From Erodium maritimum (taxonomy: Eukaryota; Streptophyta; Magnoliopsida; Geraniales; Geraniaceae): a stretch of DNA of 64,000 bases. The notes under the pieces were generated by a model that was not told where the DNA came from, ran no database searches, and worked only from the letters and a program-made list of their open reading frames with translations. Every line of letters begins with the position of its first letter. Positions within the stretch are counted from its first letter, which is position 1. The translations under genes and the position numbers were made by a program. The DNA lies in NCBI GenBank assembly GCA_963921825.1, contig OY997591.1, forward strand, positions 47,451,825 through 47,515,824. The letters are read 5' to 3'. Shown here in pieces: positions 1 to 11,436 of the stretch.

Positions 1-708
1 TCAGAATAACGTTGATACTGTTTTGGTCCTCTGAATGTCCTACAAGATGTTGTACAAGATGCCAATGATGATGTTACTGAGTTTTTTTGCATCTCAGTCG
101 TAGATGAAGTCTAATCAAATTTCAAATTTCCAACGGATGTGGATTGGTTAAGATCTTTCTGAGAAACAAAACAGTCTGAGAATTTGAGACTTCATGAGTA
201 TAACCTAGCCCATTCATATTTTTTTACTGGTCTTACAATAGATAGGAGTGTGTCCAGCGTGTTTGAGCTTGAATTCACCATCCTGACGATCTTGGTGATT
301 CGATCAATTTCCCCATTGATACTACTCAATTCTTGTTTGAGAGTGACAACTGTTTCAAGCAACCTTGCCTTACCTTCAGTTAGTGTTTGTGTCTTATTGC
401 TCTCTATGTCTCCATAATTTTTTATTCTTTTAGCCATTTGGTAAACATGTAGTTATAAGAATCATTCATAGCCTCCTTTGAAAATAACTTTGGAGAGTGG
501 CTTTTATTGATAGTTTCACCTGTTTTGACCGGTTGATGCATCACCATGAGCAACATGACTAGTAAATGAAGAAGGTTGTTGGCCCGTTCATCATAAACTT
601 GTTCATTAATGCCATATGACAATGATTCATTAAACCCTTTCTTTTGTATCTTTAGTCGTTGAATATGTCTGAACGCTTCACATTAATGACATTGGATGTC
701 TTTTTCTT
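1..708 (-). mobile_element. Ty1-copia gag-pol remnant, 3' part of gag (left part of copia element A)
   Basis: On the minus strand this is decayed gag-pol of a plant copia element that continues past the left edge. Just left of the 709 junction the minus strand reads a broken zinc knuckle (IQCH-x-C-EAFRHIQ, an eroded C-x2-C-x4-H), so the knuckle is cut off immediately after the insertion point. The 192-437 frame reads a coiled-coil-like stretch ending in SSSNTLDTLLSIVRP. This resembles the linker that follows the knuckle in plant copia polyproteins, which typically ends in a KTLD-x-LL motif. Several stops and frame changes show that it is dead. The gag sequence resumes at 4000 on the other side of the solo LTR. 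Confidence 0.6.
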
Positions 709-3700
709 TGTCACGCCCCAAATCCGGTTTTGACCGGACTCGAGACGTGAACTAAAAGCAATAAATATAAAGGTGAATTTAAAATAAAGAGTTCCTCAAA
801 AAACCGTCAAATCAATAATTCCAACCATAAGAGTCGAAGCTCAAACCACAACAAAATAGTTTTCGAAACACCAGTAATAAAATATGTCTAAAAATAAGAG
901 GTAAGTATGTCTCTAGACCATACTAGACTAAGACTCTCGCTAGCTCCCAAGCTCTGAGAATCCCGCTAGACCAAATCCCGCTCAAAACCTGTAGAACAGT
1001 AAAGTAAAGGGGTGAGCTTTCGCTCAGTAGGAAAAAGTAGTTAAGGCGATAAGCTATCCGCTCACCACCACGAGTAACCGTCCAATTAGGGCATACTAGT
1101 AAGCACATTAACTATGAAACAGTTAAACAGAAAATTCAAGACAACGCTTAGTCCCCACTCGGGTACAACCCGTAAATCAGCCTCGACACTGAACAGAACT
1201 TAATACCACTTTTCTCAACTATGCCCTTGACCACTATCATCCACTCAAGTCTCAATGGACAACGATCACAGTTATCTCACAACCGACCACACGTGCGAAC
1301 CTGCACGGCAATACACTAAACTCAGGTAAAACTGTATTTCAAGTCATAGCAAATCACATAGCATGCATAAGCAGTCACATCAGTCAACACAGCTCAACAC
1401 ACAGAGTAATATCAACAATCACTACCACCTATGGTATCCTAGAACAATGCGCCGGCTTCCCATAGCCCAGCTCGACCACGTCGTACCGAAATTGACATCG
1501 GCCTAGACATCTTCCCATCGGATTACAACTCATAACATACTGGACCGGAATGCTCCTACGGTCGGGTATCTTCCCGCAACACGGGGTACAACTCATATCG
1601 TTCAGCCAATACACACACACAGGTAAAGCAATAGCAACCACGGATCAAATCATTAGCAACACACACACATTTAGTCTCCCATAATACGCCGGATCACACC
1701 ACTATACCACATTTTACCAACACCTAGTCGGATGGTAGACGCACCTTACCACGGAATCATAGCACATTTTACCGACAACTAGTCGGAAGGCAGGCGCACC
1801 TGATCACGAAACCATAGCACATTTTACCGACGACCTGTCGGAAGGCAGGCGCACCTTATCACGACAATAACACATTTTACTGACACTTAGTCGGAAGGCA
1901 AGCGCACCTTGTCACATAGCAATAGCACATTTTACCGACACTTAGTCGGAAGGCAGACACACCTTGTCACATAATCCGCTCATCGAGTACATGTCATACC
2001 AACGTACCATGTCAAACATATCAAACCAACATATCACACCGAACATATCATACTAACCTATCATACCAACACATCATACAAACACATCACCGGTCTAGAT
2101 GTCCTATACCGGAATCCTTTGTCGGTATAGGTATCATATCGGAACACACGGTATATCATTACCAAACAATCTTACTGAAACACATCATATCGGTCTATCA
2201 ATCACCCGATCATATCACAAGCATTGGTTCACGTCATATCAAACATATCACAAGCATTGATCATACCATCACAACCAACACACAAACCTAAGGGCTCGAC
2301 ATGACCCACATGTATTTCTACAGCACGACAATTCCGTAACTTACGGCACGACATGACTCGCAAGCTATCCCTCATTTCACTCGTTCCTCATATCCTACAT
2401 GCAATTCTAACAATTATATCGAGTATTCGCAACCTATATGCATACTAGTAACTTTCCGCAATTAAACTGGTATTCGCTACTTTCCCTACCTCGATCGCTA
2501 TCCAAACGCTTAGTCACTTCGAGACGCCTAATAGCCTCCTCCGCCGTGCTTGGGTCCAACGTCTAGGATCACAAATTAATACGAGAATTAAGCGTAATTC
2601 TAGAGTGGCTTAAAAAGAGAAATACACAAACTAACCCCAATTGCTCAACTTGTCAAATTGGGCAAAGAAGGCCCATTTTGCCGGGAATCGGGAAAACGTC
2701 CCTCGGGACTCCGAAAATTTCCCTTTTCGTCTCTATCAATCCTAATTACATTTACTTGTTCCATCATAATTGAAGGAATCGAATTCTGAGGTCCGAGCGG
2801 TCTAAATTCGCAACTAAAGTTTCTAATCATTTTTCCCGAAATTCCACGAATCACATCCATAATTCGTTTCGGGTGTGAAATTATCGTCTCGGGGTTCACC
2901 TAAGACCGTCCAAGCACGAAACAACCAAATCCAGGCCATGTGGGCCTCACGGGCACACATGGCCGCGGGTGGCCGGACTGGACCGCCACCGAGTGGCCGG
3001 TCACGGCTCCGTGCCCTTCCTCCATCCATGGTCGGCCATTCCCTCCCCCGGTGACCGGACTCCGGTGACCGACCGGAGCTCTGGCGAACCTCCGGTCGCC
3101 GGAAAAATACCTCCTTTCTCCAAAAATTTCCTAACAACCTCTAGCTTCTTCGAAATTCCATTTTTAAGTTCCAAAACCTCAAAATTAACCTCAATAACTC
3201 CAAAGTTTCAAGACCCATGGTGGGTTTCATCAAAACAACACAAACCCAATGGAATTTCATCAAACTCCTCCACTTTCTCTCCACAACATCTTTATTTAAC
3301 CATCAAGACCCCAAATCCATAAAGCCCAAGTCTTGTTCATGCACTTTCTACCAAACCCACAACTAGAAATTTAACAAAAGGGAAGTTAAGAGCTTGAATA
3401 CCTTAGAGAATAGGTAGATGGTGAAGAAAATGGAAGAAAATGGAGGTTTTGGGGTAGAAATCAAGTGAAAGGAGACACTTTTCTTCTCTTTTTCTCCTTT
3501 CTTCTTCTTCAAGCTATGGAGGTTTCAAGCTTCCTCTTTCTCTCTCTAAAATTTCGGCCAACATGGATAAAATGCTGAATTTGTTGCTCACATGTGGTCT
3601 TATGCTCACATGTTCCTTTCGTCCTTTAGTCCATCTCTCTCTCTTTTGTCCACAAGTGAGGACCAATTGGTCTTTTCTCACATTTTTCTTCCCCTCCAAG

Positions 3701-3999
3701 ATATCATAGACATGTGTCCATGTGGGGTCCATTTCTACCCAAAATATCTCAGTCCAAATTAAATTAATTCCTTAATACTCCTAATTCGACCTAGTTTGAC
3801 CCGGATTTGACTTTTTCGCAAAAGTAGTCATTTGAAAGGAAACGACCCAACTAAGCTAACCGTAACAACAGCTAAGCTTTTTGGGTCCCGGAAAGGTCCC
3901 GAATGACTCCCGGAGTCATCGGTTGACTTTTCCGGTGGACAGTCAACTTTCGTCAGATTTCACCGGTTCGACCGGGATCGATCGGGGGCGGTTCTTACA
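709..3999 (-). mobile_element. Solo LTR of a long-LTR Ty3-gypsy (Tekay/Del-like) family, 3291 bp
   Basis: The segment begins TGTCACGCCCC and ends GGTTCTTACA, so it has TG...CA ends. It is flanked by a perfect 5-bp duplication, TTCTT (704-708 and 4000-4004). Both ends and much of the interior match the paired LTRs at 6146-9273 and 11437-14643, which have the same TGTCACGCCCC start, CGGTTCTTACA end and CCGAC/GTCGG repeats. Orientation is assigned by analogy: in the two-LTR copy the primer-binding site shows that the family is read on the minus strand when written this way. With no internal region and matching TSDs, a solo LTR left by LTR-LTR recombination is the simplest reading. ORFs seen inside are spurious. 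Confidence 0.9.
1709..1980. repeat. Tandem repeat, about 5 copies of a ~55-bp unit with a small hairpin
   Basis: ACATTTTACC recurs at about 1709, 1764, 1819, 1872 and 1927, giving a period of 53-55 bp. Three of the five units (near 1770, 1825 and 1933) carry the perfect inverted motif CCGAC-N5-GTCGG, with variable loops. The first and fourth units carry it with one or more arm mismatches (CCAAC, CTGAC). The array lies inside the solo LTR. Confidence 0.85.
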
Positions 4000-4961
4000 T
4001 TCTTTGTTAGTCCGATCAGCGTTCCTCCCTCCTTCGATGTATTTCCTAGTGTCTGTCCCTTCTTATATGAGTTGTCATAAACATATTGGGTGACATATCT
4101 TCCTGGCATACGATTGAAACGCTTCATCACTTTCTTCGCAATCATGGCCACTCTTTCCTCCATCTCTTCTTCAGAATATGAGTATGTCTGATCATTGAAA
4201 TTTTGTGCAGTGATTTTCAGAGTCACTTTTATTTCGCTTATTTGTTCCTAGAAGAGACTTTTTTAAAAGTCATGAATGATCTCATCAGTTCATCAAATCG
4301 GAGAGTGCTCCAATCATGCATTTCCTCGATGGATGTTATCTTCATTTAGAACCTTGAGTTCACAGTCCACAAGTTTTTTTGGCAAGTTCTTCATCTGACA
4401 TTGGTTTACCCAGAGAGTATGATTCATTTGCAATGTCTTTGATTCATACATGAAACTGGGTTATAGTTTCATCATGTCTCATGGTCAAAGATAAAAATTT
4501 GTAGTAAGATATTGTAGTCTCTAGTCTCTAACTTTGGTGATTCCTTCATAGGAAATAGTCTGTATCTTCTAGGATTCCTTCTCACTTGTGCGGGCATTGA
4601 TTAGTCTGAAGACATTCTGATCAACACCATTGAAAATTACATTAAGAGCACGAGAGTTTCCCATTGATGCTTCATCTTCTGTAGTACTCTAGTCCTTCTC
4701 TGGTTTAGGTATATCATGTTTCCTCCCTCAGCTGTTAGTTGCAGTAGCTTCCAGCCATGGATCACAAACTTCCAAGTTTTGCCATCCAGCGATTTCATGA
4801 AAGCACTCATTCTGGCTTTTTAGTAGCCATAGTTTGTCCCATCAAGCATAGGTGGCCAATTTACAGAACCTCCTTATCTCGAATTCTCCTTTTTGCACAC
4901 ATGGAATTATTTCCCTTCAGGATCACACCTCGTAGAGTGGGTCTCCTACTCTGATACCAAT
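4000..4961 (-). mobile_element. Ty1-copia gag remnant and leader (5' part of copia element A)
   Basis: This continues the copia gag of 1-708 on the minus strand. The 4226-3960 frame encodes an acidic then basic stretch (EEEMEERVAMIAKKVMKRFN) that matches the region just before the zinc knuckle of plant copia gag. The open frame is cut at 4000 by the solo LTR and picks up again at 708. The rest, up to about 4950, is gag leader with no intact ORF. Confidence 0.6.
4949..4959 (-). other. Primer-binding site of copia element A (initiator Met-tRNA type)
   Basis: The plus strand reads CTCTGATACCA, so the minus strand has TGGTATCAGAG, the standard plant retrotransposon primer site for initiator Met-tRNA. 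It lies two bases from the TG end of the adjoining LTR. It fixes the orientation of element A as minus and identifies the LTR to its right as the 5' LTR. Confidence 0.8.
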
Positions 4962-6145
4962 TGAAATCTAGTTAGGTGCAATGACAAGATGTCTCTCACA
5001 ATGTTCGGACTTGAAGACAAACACCTTGCTTAAAACAATATGGAATCAACAATAATAACAGGCAAGAACAAAAGGACACACAAGATTGTTACCCAGTTCG
5101 GTGCACCATCACCTATATTTGGGGGCACTCTGCTAGTGGAACAGTTTCACTATTTTGTAATCAATCAGAACTTACAAGTTTCTCAGATCATTCTAGATGA
5201 AACCTTATGCTATAATTACAAGTGCAAACCTATCTCAGGGACTCCCTCTGAATTGGAGATCCTCTCTCGATTCTACTCTCCGAGCACTAGCCTGTCTTAG
5301 TTCAGGCTTTTGCTTTGTAGAGGTTCTTCGTGTGTCTTCAATCACACAATCACAACCCAATCAACCCAATCACTCATTCTGTGAAAAATAGTGTTTGAGA
5401 ACAAATATGTTGTTCTATGTTAAATACATTCACCCTCCCAACACGCTAGTCCAACACGTTTAAGAGCTCTAAATCTTTAAACAAAGAATAACATACATGA
5501 GTAAAAATAACAATCGATCGGAGCGGAGTCAAGGGTATCACTTGGCGTTTTATAGCTCCTCTCAATATAAATCGTGTCGCCCTAGAGTTTCCTTAAACTT
5601 TAGCGCCATGATCTAGATCAATTTTCAAGTTTCCTTATATTAGAACATTTCCTAAACAGAACAGATACTTAAAGTAGAGGTATATTTAAATTAGGATGTC
5701 TGTCAACATGCTATTTGACATCTTTTCTATCTTTGCTGACAGACATCTGAAACAACAATTTGCTTGACAACTAAATAACCAATCTAGATGTGACAACAGT
5801 AATTAACCTTATTTATTTAATTCGTACCTCCGAGGTCCAATTTGTTATGGACTTTGCTCTCTTGTGTGTGACCCTTTAGATTCACATGACATTGACAGTT
5901 AGCCCGAAATCTACATTCATTCACAAGTTGTGGATGACTACTAGCAAAGTCCATAACTTACCCAAGTCATATGAAGTTCGACATTTCTCTTTGTCGAAAC
6001 CTATCACCATAAGTAGTCTTATCCTTTTATCATTTGTGCTATCATGATAGAACGCAAGGCATAGAAACACCAACCTTGTTTATGTCCGGTCGTTCATTTC
6101 TTGATCCTGAACTTAGATTGTAAGTGACAACTCTATGTTCACTCG
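4962..6145 (-). mobile_element. 5' LTR of copia element A, proximal part
   Basis: The segment starts TGAAATCTAG directly after the primer site. It contains no ORF that resembles a protein. It is interrupted at 6146 by the chromovirus insertion and resumes at 14644. Its distal half aligns by eye with the LTRs at 16650-18949 and 47342-49829, through shared blocks around the 'GACCCT' and 'CTTGATCCTGAACTTAG' type stretches, so these copia families are related. The far end cannot be fixed because the other LTR lies outside the window. Confidence 0.65.
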
Positions 6146-9100
6146 TGTCACGCCCCGAATTCGGTATAACCGGACCCGGAACGTGAACGATGAAACAGTA
6201 AAACAATTTTTAAACATTTTAAAAAGCCACTTAAAAATCACCACTTAAGTTACTCAAAATAATATTTTACAACTGAAAGTACGTCGCTAGACTCCCAAAA
6301 GAAACCCGGACTCCCGCTCCCAGCTCTTCAAGCTTCGAGAGTTCCCCTAGTCCGTCTCGCGACCAGTACCTGTAGGAAAAGCAGCTAGGGGTGAGCGTTC
6401 GCTCACCACCACTGATACCAGACTGACTACGACATACTAGCAGAAAATGCCGAAAACAACAACAACAAACCAAACACCGGGGACTACTATCCCCAAACTC
6501 AAGTAACCCGACTGTCACACGAAAACTGTTACTTTCCCCAACCAACTCAAACCCGAACACGTAATGTAGACCCGACACAACGGTTACGACCTCAACCCAA
6601 AACGCGAATAATAACCACGCAACACCCAAGATCAAAAAGGATCGCACACGGCAAACAAGATCACAAAGGATCGCACTCCAGCTGCTCAGTGTCGGTTGCT
6701 AACCGGCTGGGCTCGAGCCTGCCCCACGAAACTTTCCCTGAACGCAGTCGGGCCAGGCAGTCGACCTGTTAGCGATACATTCCGCAATACTTCTCCGATA
6801 GCTAGTCGGAAGGGGAGCCGCCCTCCATCGCTGAAGAATGCACAACTTTACCGATGGTTAGTCGGAAGGCTAGCCAACCCCCACGCGCGCGACCACAGAA
6901 CCCCTTTATTGTCAGGCGGGCCCCCAACCTCGTCGCAGAAGAATGCACAACTTTATCGATGGTTAGTCGGAAGGCTAGCAAACCCCCACGCGCGCGACCA
7001 CAGGACCCCTTTATTGTTAGGCGGGCCCCCAACCTCAGGCAATCACAATCAACACCCAAGGTTCAACACCTCAAAGGCACTCATGACCACCCACGACACA
7101 CCAACAGTAATACACGGGTCAACACCCTAAAGGCGCACATGGCCACCCACGACACACCAACAGTAAACACCGGTTCAACACCCCAAAGGCACACCTGACC
7201 ACCCACGACACACAAATAGTAAAAACACGGGTCCAACACCCCAAAGGCACACCTGACCACCCACGACACACAAACAGTAAAAACACGGGTCCAACACCCC
7301 AAAGACACACCTGACCACCCAAGACACGCAACGGTAAAATACGGGTTCAACTCCCCACCGGCACTCATGGCCACCCAAGACACGCAACGGTAAAATACGA
7401 AATCAACTCCCCACGGGCACTCATGGCCACCCAAGACACACAACGGTAAAATACGGGTTCAACTCCCCACGGGCACTCATGGCCACCCAAGACACACAAC
7501 GGTAAAATACGGGTTCAACTCCCCACGGGCACTCATGGCCACCCACAACCACAAATAATTCAATCAACCTCCGGGCACAACCAAATGCGACCAGTATTTC
7601 TATTGTTCGATAAACTCACTTATCCTACGACACTACTAAGTGTCACATGCCTTTCTATAGTTCGATACGTTCACGTATCACACGACACCACTAAGTGTCG
7701 CCTGCATTTCTAGTGTTCGATAAACTTACTTATCCTACGACACCACTAGGTGTCACATGCATTTCTACTGTTAACTTTCCACAGTCAAGGCCGAGATCCG
7801 GCTACTTTTCCCTACCTCGTAACGCTTTCCCAAAAGTCCACGCCCAAGATTCGGCGTCCTCGCGATCACTCGCCTAGCTTTCCCTTGTCGCGGTACTCGT
7901 CACGATCTAACAAGATCACAATTAAAACACTTTTTAAGTTTGCAGACAAAGCTGAATTTTAAAGAATTTGATGCCCAAACTCAACCCCGACAATGTCGAT
8001 CACTCCCAAACTTCCCAATTACTCGACCTTGTCAATAATGGGCCCGGAAAGGCCCGATTCGCCCAGCTCGGCGAATCTTCCCATGATTGGAAAACGCCCT
8101 TCCGGGGTTCCGAAAATTCCCGTTTTCGTTTCTACGATCTTAGAATAATTCAAGGGTTCCAATGCAATCGACGGAATCAATTTCCGACTTCCGAGCGATT
8201 TAATTCGCGTTTAAAGTTTCTAAACCCGAAATTTCCAACTTTCACAATTTAATTCCAACATTCGTTCCGGGTGTGGATTAACAACTTGGGGATCGTCCTA
8301 AACCACCTGAATACGAAAAACCCGAGACCCGAGAACGTGGGCCCCACCCGGCCATCAAGACCCGTGGGTGGCTGGGCCGGTTCACCACCATGGTGCCCGG
8401 TCCTAGCTCCGGCCAGCCATCACCCAGCTCTGGCCAGCCACCACCCACGGTGGCCGGAGCTCCCCCGAGCCTCCTGTCACAGGAAACCGATCCTTTTCGC
8501 TCCAAAACGTTCCCAACGAACCCTACACCTCGACTCATCCATATTTAACCCGTTTAAGCCCAAACCCTAACTTTCAAACATATCAAAACGAAAATCGAAT
8601 AGGTTCTCACCGTAGGGAATGATTACGGGAGCTCGATTCTTCAATTGTTGAGACGATCCGTCGATTGGATCGTCGGGAGATCGACAAACCCTAACCCTCC
8701 TCTTCTCTTTTTGCCTTTTCCTTCTCTCCTTCTTCTCTCTTCTTTCTCTCTTTTTTTCCCCTTTTCTCTAAGTGGCTGAACACCCATGTCTTCCTTTCCT
8801 GTTGTTTTGTTCAAATTACCAACTACCATCACTTGTATAACAAGTTGCAAGTGGGTCCCACCCTTTTTTTGGAAATATCTTCTAGATATTTTTCAGTCAG
8901 ATTCGCGAAATTCGGCCGTCTTGGGCCCCGAACGGGCCCATTTTCCAAGAAATTACGAAACTTCACGGGCTACAAGGAAACGGCCCAACTAAGATCGTTG
9001 TAACAATGGCTAAGCTTTTTGGATCCAAATCGGGCCTCGAACGGACCAAAACGTCGCTCGGTTGACTTTTCCGGTAAAAAGTCAACATTTCCCAATTTGG

Positions 9101-9273
9101 TCAAAAAGTTGCCCTGAGTCCCACAGAACTCACTTTGGTCGACATCGGGGTCAACTTAAGTCTGATATGACCCTCGGGGTCAAATTTAGGTTCATTTAGG
9201 TGTCTGTCCAAATTTTTTAAATTTTCCTGTTTTTCGCCGATTTGACTGGAGTTGACCGGGAGCGGTTCTTACA
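6146..9273 (-). mobile_element. 3' LTR of the chromovirus (3128 bp)
   Basis: The ends are TGTCACGCCCC and GTTCTTACA. By eye it is very similar to 11437-14643 along its whole length, with scattered substitutions and a different number of tandem units. It holds two copies of a ~114-bp block with GGTTAGTCGGAAGG (around 6850-7035) followed by the 57-bp array. Short ORFs called within it repeat the array period and are not genes. Confidence 0.92.
7040..7548. repeat. LTR tandem array, about 9 copies of a 56-58 bp unit
   Basis: The core GGGTTCAACxCCCCA recurs at about 7056, 7115, 7172, 7229, 7287, 7343, 7399, 7455 and 7511. The units fall into two sub-types: CACACCTGACC in the left part and GGGCACTCATGG in the right. 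This suggests local expansion of each sub-type. Confidence 0.88.
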
Positions 9274-9290
9274 ATCTACCCCCCTTAAAC
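9274..9290 (-). other. Polypurine tract of the chromovirus
   Basis: The plus strand is ATCTACCCCCCTTAAAC, so the minus strand has AAGGGGGGTAGAT immediately before the TGTAAGAACC start of the 3' LTR. This is the expected place for the plus-strand priming tract of a minus-oriented element. Confidence 0.75.
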
Positions 9291-9324
9291 GAATTTCGTC
9301 CGCGAAATTTAAAACAGACGTACC

Positions 9325-9711
9325 TCAGGAGTCGAAGGGGTCGGGGTACTTAGCGCGAACCTCGTCCTCGCGCTCCCGAGTCGACTCAACCTCGTGGTGC
9401 CGCCACTGCACCCGTTCTAAGCGGCTAACCTTTCCGCGCAGGACCTGCTCCCGTGGATCCATTTCCCAAGCCGGTTTCTCCTCATACGAGACATCACCTG
9501 TTACCTCGACATCTGTCCACTCAATGACGTGCGAGGGGTCCGCATTATACTTCTGCAACTGGGAAACGTGAACACTCCCAAGTTGCGGTGGCAGTGCAAG
9601 TCGGTATGCAATTGCTCCCACTCTGCTCAAGATCTCGAAAGACCCGATACACCGCGGGGCTAACCTGCCTCCGCCGCGGTTGAAACGCACCAGTCCACCT
9701 TTCGGACTCAC
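9325..9711 (-). pseudogene. Integrase C-terminus with degenerate chromodomain (Ty3-gypsy pol fragment)
   Basis: The minus strand keeps a 128-aa open frame that matches the last part of chromovirus integrase. It starts with the beta-barrel region (FEILSRVGAIAYRLALPP, then VHVSQLQKY), continues through DPSHVIEW, and ends in a chromodomain-like segment (EQVLRGK...VQWRHHEVESTRE). In the family this tail directs integration toward methylated-histone chromatin. The usual W-E-x-E of the domain is changed, so binding is doubtful. The gag-pol part that would precede it is absent. The stop lies close to the purine tract, as expected for the pol end. Confidence 0.8.
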
Positions 9712-9835
9712 CTCCAGGGATACATGGTCACCGAATGCTGACTCGAGAGGTCGACGCCGTCTGTCAGAATAGCTCCTGCCGACTCTGCGCGGTCTTCAAC
9801 CGCTCACCCTTCGGCACGACCGCCTCACCTGTCTC

Positions 9836-10117
9836 TCAGACCAGTTCTAGACCCTGTAAACCCTCATTCCTCACTTCCGCCCTGCACACGGGCGACCGAC
9901 CCGGCTTACCATACAACGCTCCGAACGGTGCCATCCTGATACTGTCCTGAAAGCTGTCGTTGCAGGCGAACTCGGCTAACCGCTCACGAAATCCATCGTG
10001 ACGTGCCCCCATTTCCACTGTGCAACCCGCAGTGGTTGCAATAATCCAGCGGGACGCTGTTGTTCGGTCCTCACCTGCTGACGAGTGAGGCACCGCGATA
10101 CTAACTCCGCAAGCCAC
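9836..10117 (-). pseudogene. Integrase core fragment (Ty3-gypsy pol)
   Basis: This minus-strand frame ends in LAEFACNDSFQDSI followed by MAPFGALYGKPGRSPVC. These match the conserved LAEFAYN-x-S and PFEALYGR-x-C-R-SP blocks at the C-terminal side of chromovirus integrase cores. The part before them is out of frame or scrambled, and the upstream catalytic residues are not seen. A frame break separates it from 9325-9711. It is clearly a pseudogene. Confidence 0.75.
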
Positions 10118-10505
10118 TATTGCTCACAACCTCAATACCCCAATTACCCGGTCATGTAGGGAAACCTCAAACGGGGATCACGTTCTCAACTCAGCAAGCC
10201 ACTATTGCTCACAACCTCAAAACCCCAATTACCCGATCACGTAGGGAAACCTCAAACGGGGATCATGTTCTCAACTCAGCAAGCCACTATTTCTCACAAC
10301 CTCAGTACCCCAATTACCCGATCACGTAGGGAAACCTCAAACGGGGATCATGTTCTCAACTCAGCAAGCCACTATTGCTCACAACCTCAATACCCCAATT
10401 ACCCGATCACGTAGGGAAACCTCAAACGGGAATCATGTTCTCAACTCAGCAAACCACTATTGCTCGCAACCTCAATACCCCAATTACCCGATCACGTAGG
10501 AAAAC
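10106..10505. repeat. 85-bp tandem repeat array (about 4.8 copies) in the chromovirus interior
   Basis: The unit beginning GCAAGCCACTATTGCTCACA recurs at steps of exactly 85 bp (10106, 10191, 10276, 10361, 10446), with few differences between copies. The last copy fades into shorter degenerate pieces with GGGAAACCTC up to about 10600. The array abuts the broken integrase frame and lies where the rest of pol should be. Confidence 0.9.
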
Positions 10506-11421
10506 CTCAAATAACCCACTCACGTGAAGGAAACCTCAAACCACCTGTTCACGTGAGGGAAACCTCGAACACCCGTTCACATAGGGGAAACCTAGTTCGT
10601 ATGGCGCCGCAGCGCATCAACCCTAACCCATCTCCGTGGTGAGACTCTCACACCGAGGCGCTGTATCACTACCGTAGGTTATTGATGAGTCTCGAACCCA
10701 AGACCTCACCCTTTAACACCGAACTTACGACCTCTACAACCAACACACTCATGAACACAGCCACGCAAAACCAACACACAAACTGCACAATCAAGACGGT
10801 GGAACAAGACAAGAATCACGGATCCGTGACAGACCCCGTCACGGTCCTGTTTTCCAAATACGTTTCAGACTCGAGCTTTACCATTTTTACCCTAAAATCA
10901 ACATTAAGCGTCACACACGCTCAAACACCAAAGTCATAGACCACACGCACAACAATTCGCAGACAAATTCAAGTCACCCAACCTCTATCACAAGCCCACA
11001 AGGCCAACCAACTTCAAAACACGACCACCGGGCCAACAATTTAAACACACGCTCACAGGGCCAACCAATTTTTAAACTTTTCTCCCTTTCATCATAAAAT
11101 CTCATTTTTGACATCACGTAGTTACAACCTAGTCCAGGCGTCCCCAAACAAAATTGTACCCACTTGATATCAGCACCGTCACGTTCGACTAATGGAGCGC
11201 TCCTGAGTCGAGTCGCGACAGCTTAAAAACGTTTCACGCAGCAACACACAATTAGTATGCCAGTAATAATAATACTGCACATACACACAATCACAAACAG
11301 GACTCATGTCACTACGGGTCTACACACGGTTTCCGACTTGCGCAACCAACGCACGATGGGACTTTTAAAGACTCAACTCTCCCCACCTAATTGACGTACA
11401 GTCCGAGGTGTGAAACCTCGA
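10506..11421. other. Chromovirus leader region without coding content
   Basis: About 0.9 kb lies between the 85-bp array and the primer site. I see no protein similarity on either strand. It is probably the untranslated leader plus remnants at the deletion edge. Confidence 0.5.
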
Positions 11422-11433
11422 GCTCTGATACCA
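11422..11433 (-). other. Primer-binding site of the chromovirus (initiator Met-tRNA type)
   Basis: GCTCTGATACCA on plus gives TGGTATCAGAGC on minus, three bases inside the 5' LTR end. It defines the transcription direction of the element. Confidence 0.88.
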
Positions 11434-11436
11434 AAC

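Noticed and set aside
2645-3322. ORFs of 84-117 aa on both strands
   Set aside because: They lie inside the solo LTR, share no domain with any family I know, and have no conserved counterpart in an equivalent frame.
6696-7198. Overlapping ORFs in three frames with repeating peptides (also 11987-12791)
   Set aside because: They follow the tandem repeat periods of the chromovirus LTRs and appear in both LTRs and on both strands. They are not genes.
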